Shown here one piece after another: positions 60,413-64,000 of a DNA stretch of 64,000 nucleotides (its first letter is position 1; each line of letters opens with the position of its first letter). The position numbers and the translations under genes are program-made. Below the pieces are notes generated by a model, which worked only from the letters and a program-made list of their open reading frames with translations, did no database searches and had not been told where the DNA came from. The stretch comes from Pedobacter mendelii (GTDB lineage Bacteria; Bacteroidota; Bacteroidia; Sphingobacteriales; Sphingobacteriaceae). The DNA is taken from the NCBI RefSeq assembly GCF_014635725.1, contig NZ_BMDJ01000001.1, positions 434,001 through 498,000 on the forward strand, read 5' to 3'.

Positions 60413-63400
60413 CTAATTCAAAGTAAACCTAAGGCTAAATCCAAAATTACTAAACGAAGTATTAAAACTTTGCGATGTGTAAGGTTTAGTTATGTTTGAA
60501 TCGTAAAATAGTTTAATATTAAATTTCTGGTTCAGTACATAATCAACACTCGGCCTCAATGTAATGTTTTTAGCACCCGATGAAACCTCTGCCTCTTCAA
60601 CATCGGCACGATAAATCACAGTTTTATTATCTCTAATGGCAACATCCAATTTAAAATCCATGTTATTATCCATTTTTAAACTTTTAAACCAGCCAAAAGG
60701 AAATCTGAATTTTGTGGTGCGATAACCCAAGCCTAATACAACATTATTTTCTGATAGTTGAGCGAGCTGGCTATTTGATAAACTTAAACCTAATAATCGC
60801 GAACGGTTTAACTCAAATGTTGCTGTAACGTTGTTTTTCAATCTGGTATCAACACCAATTAAAGGCGAGAAATACTCTGAAACCGTTACCTGAGCAAACT
60901 GGAATTGAGGTAAAAAGTTATTATTTGCATCTCTACTGCTTGCAAAACCATCATTTTCCTGGTAACGCAATAAAGAGTTGTAACCGTTAATGTTGTACGC
61001 AGAGCGATAACCATGTTTAATATCAACTGATGAAAATCTATCGGCAATAAAAGGAATACGTGTTAAACCATTATATGTTAAACTCCAGTTTGGTAAAGGT
61101 ATTTTAGGAAATGAGTTCATTTTCGAACTTCCAGCATCTTTTCCCGAATATGCCGCAAGAAACGCAGAAATAACTACATCCTGACTTTCCTTACCATACC
61201 CATCTGCATAACCATTTGTGGTACCTGCTGAATTAGGATTTTGAGCACCTAACCTTTGCGAAATGATTAACCTGTTCGACATAAACCTATTGTATAAAGT
61301 AGAAACAGTACTTGCATTATTCTCCTTAAATGCAGTTCCTATAGCGATATATGAGATACTGTAATCTCCTGTGGTAATTGCACTTAGATTTTCAAAAGAT
61401 GAAACGCTTGCCACGTACCTGAAATTGGTTGAAAAGTTTTGTGTTTGTGCCCTGTTTGCACGAAGTGTAATCCGTAAATCTCTAATTGGTTCCAGTTGCC
61501 CGGTAAGCTGAAAATCCTCACGAAGGGTATTTACATACATTTGTGTTTGGAGCGTATCTGTAGTTAACCATCCATTATTTAATGCCATTTCCCTGATATC
61601 ACGCTGACTACCAAAAACAAAACCAAGTCCAGGTGCACCAGTAATATTATCAATACCTAAATACCTTGTTGTAGGTAAATAGCCCGGTAAAAATGTGCCT
61701 TTTGTTTGCACGTAGTTTACGTTAACATTTTTTAAACTGGTTAGTAGATTGATGAAGAAATTCTTAGCATTGCCACCTTCCTGATTATTGCCAGCGTTTC
61801 TAACAAACCCAAACTTATTATAAAGTGATGTTAAGTTTAAAGTAGGATTAATTTGTATGTTTCTGCTATTTTGAACCGTGTTGCCTAAGTTTATATACGG
61901 ATCGCGAAGTGTTGATAGTGGTTCAGTTTGCCAGTTGAAGTTTGTTCCGTATTTAGTTAATAAAGTTATCCAGTTTAAGCCGGGTATTTTATTTATTGGT
62001 ACTGCATAAGTTACGTTCAAATTGTGATTGTAATCTGTTGTGCGACCCAAGCGCTTTAAATTTTCCCAGACCGTATCACGTTTTAAACCTTCTATTCGGC
62101 CATCAGGCTCATCAATAATCGAATAATTGGTTGCATTAAAATCTAACTGTAGAGAACGTGTTAAATTCCAGGCGATACCGTAAATACGGCTCATTCTAAA
62201 GTTTTTATTAAATGTTGTACCGTAACCACTCTGATAAACAGGAATGGAATTATTCGGATCATTATTTCTTAACGTATTTTCTGAATATAGGCGATCAACA
62301 TCAACTCTGAAATTAATGGCACTAGGTAAAATACTAAAGTTAAAATCTCTCAAAATGGCCAGCATGTTCGATTTTATAATCTTCTCAAACGGAGCAAAAC
62401 TCTTGGCTTCTTTTGAGTAGCTATACTGTAAAGATCCTCTGTAGTTATTCTGAATACTGCTTTGATTGATAAAATCGCGGTGGTTATATTGAGTGTAAGC
62501 ATAACTTACCGCAAAATTTTCTATATCCCAAAGTCGAACTGGTTTGGTATTATTTGTACGTTCCTTACGCACATTGGTAAAGTTAATACCCCTTCGAACG
62601 GTATAATCTTGGGCAAAATTTAAAATTGAATCTTTCTGCTCTTTAGTTGCCTGATCTAAAGCATTTTTGAGTTCTATATCTGGTGTTTTCGGATTGTACT
62701 GTGGTGTGGCAATTTGCTTAGAATAACTTACATACATTGGGATTTTCACACCCGATTTCTGCGGAAGGAACTTGCCTAACTCAACAGCCGATGAAACATC
62801 CAAAAGTGTATTATCCGCCCGGTTTCTTTCACTTACTTTAGAATCGATAGAACCAAAACCAATTGTTGATTTACTGCCTGAGATATTGACATCTGCAAAA
62901 TCTGCAAGTTTTAAATTTAACCTGGCAGTTGCAGCCCAACCTCCACGTTCATCAAATTCTGTTAATCTTAACTCATTAAACCAAACCAATACATTTTTAT
63001 CCAATCCATCGTCACTTTCAGGATTAATCTGGCTCCTTAATGGATTTTTAACACCCAACATGTAAACCCTAACTTTACTCATGTCCGGCTGACCTTTAAC
63101 CACAATTGTTCTCGTTCCATCGGTATAGGTAAAAGGAACATTAATTGGCCAGGGCTGTCCATTTGATTGTTTTGCAACATTCCGGGCAAGTTTTGCATTT
63201 TGGAACAATAATAAATCAATATCCATTCTGTTTGCTTCAGGCCAGATCGCATCAGGATCAGTTGTTCCTGCAGACGTTATTTTTAGTGGCAAAATATATT
63301 CGTAATAATTATCCTGGTTATCAGTACCGATCCTTAAAAATGCCTGAACATCGCCATCATTTAGTAATTGGTTATTTATTGCTTCAGCGTGAATAAACAT

Positions 63401-64000
63401 TTCCAAATGTTTGTAAGAACGGAAATCGCTGTAAGCCGTTTTAAAAGCTGCACGACCATACCCATCTCTTAACGTTTTTACTGTAACCGATAAAGACTGC
63501 TCGTTTAAACGTGTATCGCCTCGGTAATTACTATAATCTCGCTCACGTATAATTCCTGGAGGTGTAACGTAAGGAATTGGTGATCGTTTTCCATTTTCTT
63601 CAATGTTTACTGTTGAAACCTCAATGGTAGAATTATCAGGCGTTAAAGCAGGCAATGATGGATCGACAATTACCTGATCAGCAGTATTTTTTGTATTATA
63701 TTCTCGCCACTCTCCTCTTATCAATTGTAATTTCGCAAAACGCATTATTGTAGTATCTGCGAAATTTGTCATAAACATTCTTAAAAACCGGATGGATTTA
63801 AAATCCTGAATGTTACCAACCCTTTGCTGATACTCACCAATAGGGATTCTGAACTGATACCATGAAACGGCCTGTGTATTTCCATTAGCCAATTTAACCT
63901 GAGATGTAACTTTATCAGTAATGAAATTTTGTCGGACAGTTAAATCACCCGGACGAACAGATACTTTATACTGAAAATACTCATCACTTTGAGTCATGTT
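60413..64000 (-). CDS. sprA: SprA, type IX secretion outer-membrane translocon (C-terminal half, partial)
   Basis: About 1195 C-terminal residues are visible; the frame is open to the window edge and the N-terminal half lies beyond it (full SprA is about 2400 residues). Recognisable stretches include WYQFRIPIGEYQQRVGNIQ, KSIRFLRMFMTNF, VLVWFNELRLTEFDERGGWAA, and the end TLRPSVDYVLNQKFNIKLFYDSN...SFNTSFSNFGFSLRFTL. SprA (Sov in Porphyromonas) forms the very large outer-membrane barrel through which T9SS cargo leaves. It implies the cell secretes proteins with C-terminal T9SS domains and may glide. Followed by gcvH and vanZ on the same strand. Confidence 0.93.
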   Translation of the reverse strand, partial: NMTQSDEYFQYKVSVRPGDLTVRQNFITDKVTSQVKLANGNTQAVSWYQFRIPIGEYQQRVGNIQDFKSIRFLRMFMTNFADTTIMRFAKLQLIRGEWREYNTKNTADQVIVDPSLPALTPDNSTIEVSTVNIEENGKRSPIPYVTPPGIIRERDYSNYRGDTRLNEQSLSVTVKTLRDGYGRAAFKTAYSDFRSYKHLEMFIHAEAINNQLLNDGDVQAFLRIGTDNQDNYYEYILPLKITSAGTTDPDAIWPEANRMDIDLLLFQNAKLARNVAKQSNGQPWPINVPFTYTDGTRTIVVKGQPDMSKVRVYMLGVKNPLRSQINPESDDGLDKNVLVWFNELRLTEFDERGGWAATARLNLKLADFADVNISGSKSTIGFGSIDSKVSERNRADNTLLDVSSAVELGKFLPQKSGVKIPMYVSYSKQIATPQYNPKTPDIELKNALDQATKEQKDSILNFAQDYTVRRGINFTNVRKERTNNTKPVRLWDIENFAVSYAYTQYNHRDFINQSSIQNNYRGSLQYSYSKEAKSFAPFEKIIKSNMLAILRDFNFSILPSAINFRVDVDRLYSENTLRNNDPNNSIPVYQSGYGTTFNKNFRMSRIYGIAWNLTRSLQLDFNATNYSIIDEPDGRIEGLKRDTVWENLKRLGRTTDYNHNLNVTYAVPINKIPGLNWITLLTKYGTNFNWQTEPLSTLRDPYINLGNTVQNSRNIQINPTLNLTSLYNKFGFVRNAGNNQEGGNAKNFFINLLTSLKNVNVNYVQTKGTFLPGYLPTTRYLGIDNITGAPGLGFVFGSQRDIREMALNNGWLTTDTLQTQMYVNTLREDFQLTGQLEPIRDLRITLRANRAQTQNFSTNFRYVASVSSFENLSAITTGDYSISYIAIGTAFKENNASTVSTLYNRFMSNRLIISQRLGAQNPNSAGTTNGYADGYGKESQDVVISAFLAAYSGKDAGSSKMNSFPKIPLPNWSLTYNGLTRIPFIADRFSSVDIKHGYRSAYNINGYNSLLRYQENDGFASSRDANNNFLPQFQFAQVTVSEYFSPLIGVDTRLKNNVTATFELNRSRLLGLSLSNSQLAQLSENNVVLGLGYRTTKFRFPFGWFKSLKMDNNMDFKLDVAIRDNKTVIYRADVEEAEVSSGAKNITLRPSVDYVLNQKFNIKLFYDSNITKPYTSQSFNTSFSNFGFSLRFTLN

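Noticed and set aside
60351..60419. 10-base inverted repeat GAATTAGTGG / CCACTAATTC around the sprA stop
   Set aside because: The loop is about 49 bases and there is no T-run; insufficient for a terminator or operator call.

Overview
This is AT-rich chromosomal DNA from a member of the Bacteroidota, most probably a Pedobacter-like Sphingobacteriaceae. The evidence is a SprA (type IX secretion) gene, outer-membrane beta-barrel proteins with carboxypeptidase-like N-terminal domains, an IPExxxVDY protein, the sprA-gcvH-vanZ and yicC-gmk-nadD gene orders, promoters of the TTTG / TAnnTTTG type, and many degenerate intergenic repeats of kinds seen in this phylum. No phage, insertion sequence, CRISPR array or rRNA operon is visible. 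Genus-level placement is inference.

Layout. 0-9.5 kb: tail of an outer-membrane barrel gene, a methyltransferase, a beta-CASP ribonuclease-like protein, a YtxH protein, a HAD hydrolase, a DUF6600 protein with a long Gln-rich tail, an RsmI paralog, a broken lipoprotein gene, and the yicC-gmk-nadD cluster with a four-helix-bundle gene inserted in it. 9.6-15.2 kb: a small secreted protein, acpP-fabF-rnc, the IPExxxVDY gene, pyruvate kinase and tRNA-Ser(GGA). 15-26.6 kb: secreted GH2 and GH3 glycosidases, a DPP-IV-like peptidase, small secreted or hypothetical proteins, a thioredoxin-fold protein, a TatD-like hydrolase and TcdA. 26.6-35 kb: a HepT-MntA-type toxin-antitoxin pair, an AddA/AddB-like helicase-nuclease pair, a GNAT acetyltransferase, and a second two-gene nucleotidyltransferase cassette. 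35-43 kb: pdhB, pentapeptide and DUF1801 proteins, Tex, an MscS channel, an ORF6N pseudogene, a DUF2442 protein and a lipoprotein. 43.4-48.8 kb: core translation and nucleotide genes (rplM-rpsI-rpsB-tsf, nagA, pyrH-frr). 48.8-53.5 kb: LacI and Lrp regulators either side of an unusual RNA unit, then feoB-feoA. 53.5-64 kb: two tandem paralogous outer-membrane barrels, a tiny lipoprotein, vanZ, gcvH and the C-terminal half of sprA.

The most unusual structure is at 49.9-50.36 kb on the minus strand. Two tandem RNAs fold as class II (Leu-like) tRNA cloverleaves with compensatory base changes in the acceptor and variable stems. They have extended variable arms (108 and 144 nt in total) and a non-standard anticodon arm (GUC anticodon position, U-U mismatch, pyrimidine at position 37). 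They are framed by their own promoter-like sequence and an intrinsic terminator. I cannot match them to a known tRNA.

A second theme is a family of at least five intergenic elements with shared ends (CCCGAT...AGCGGG). Other palindromic or degenerate repeats occur in nearly every longer spacer. Two pseudogenes (6419-6826 and 41463-41999) and two genes shorter than 60 codons (21726-21905 and 59409-59534) were found by direct reading.
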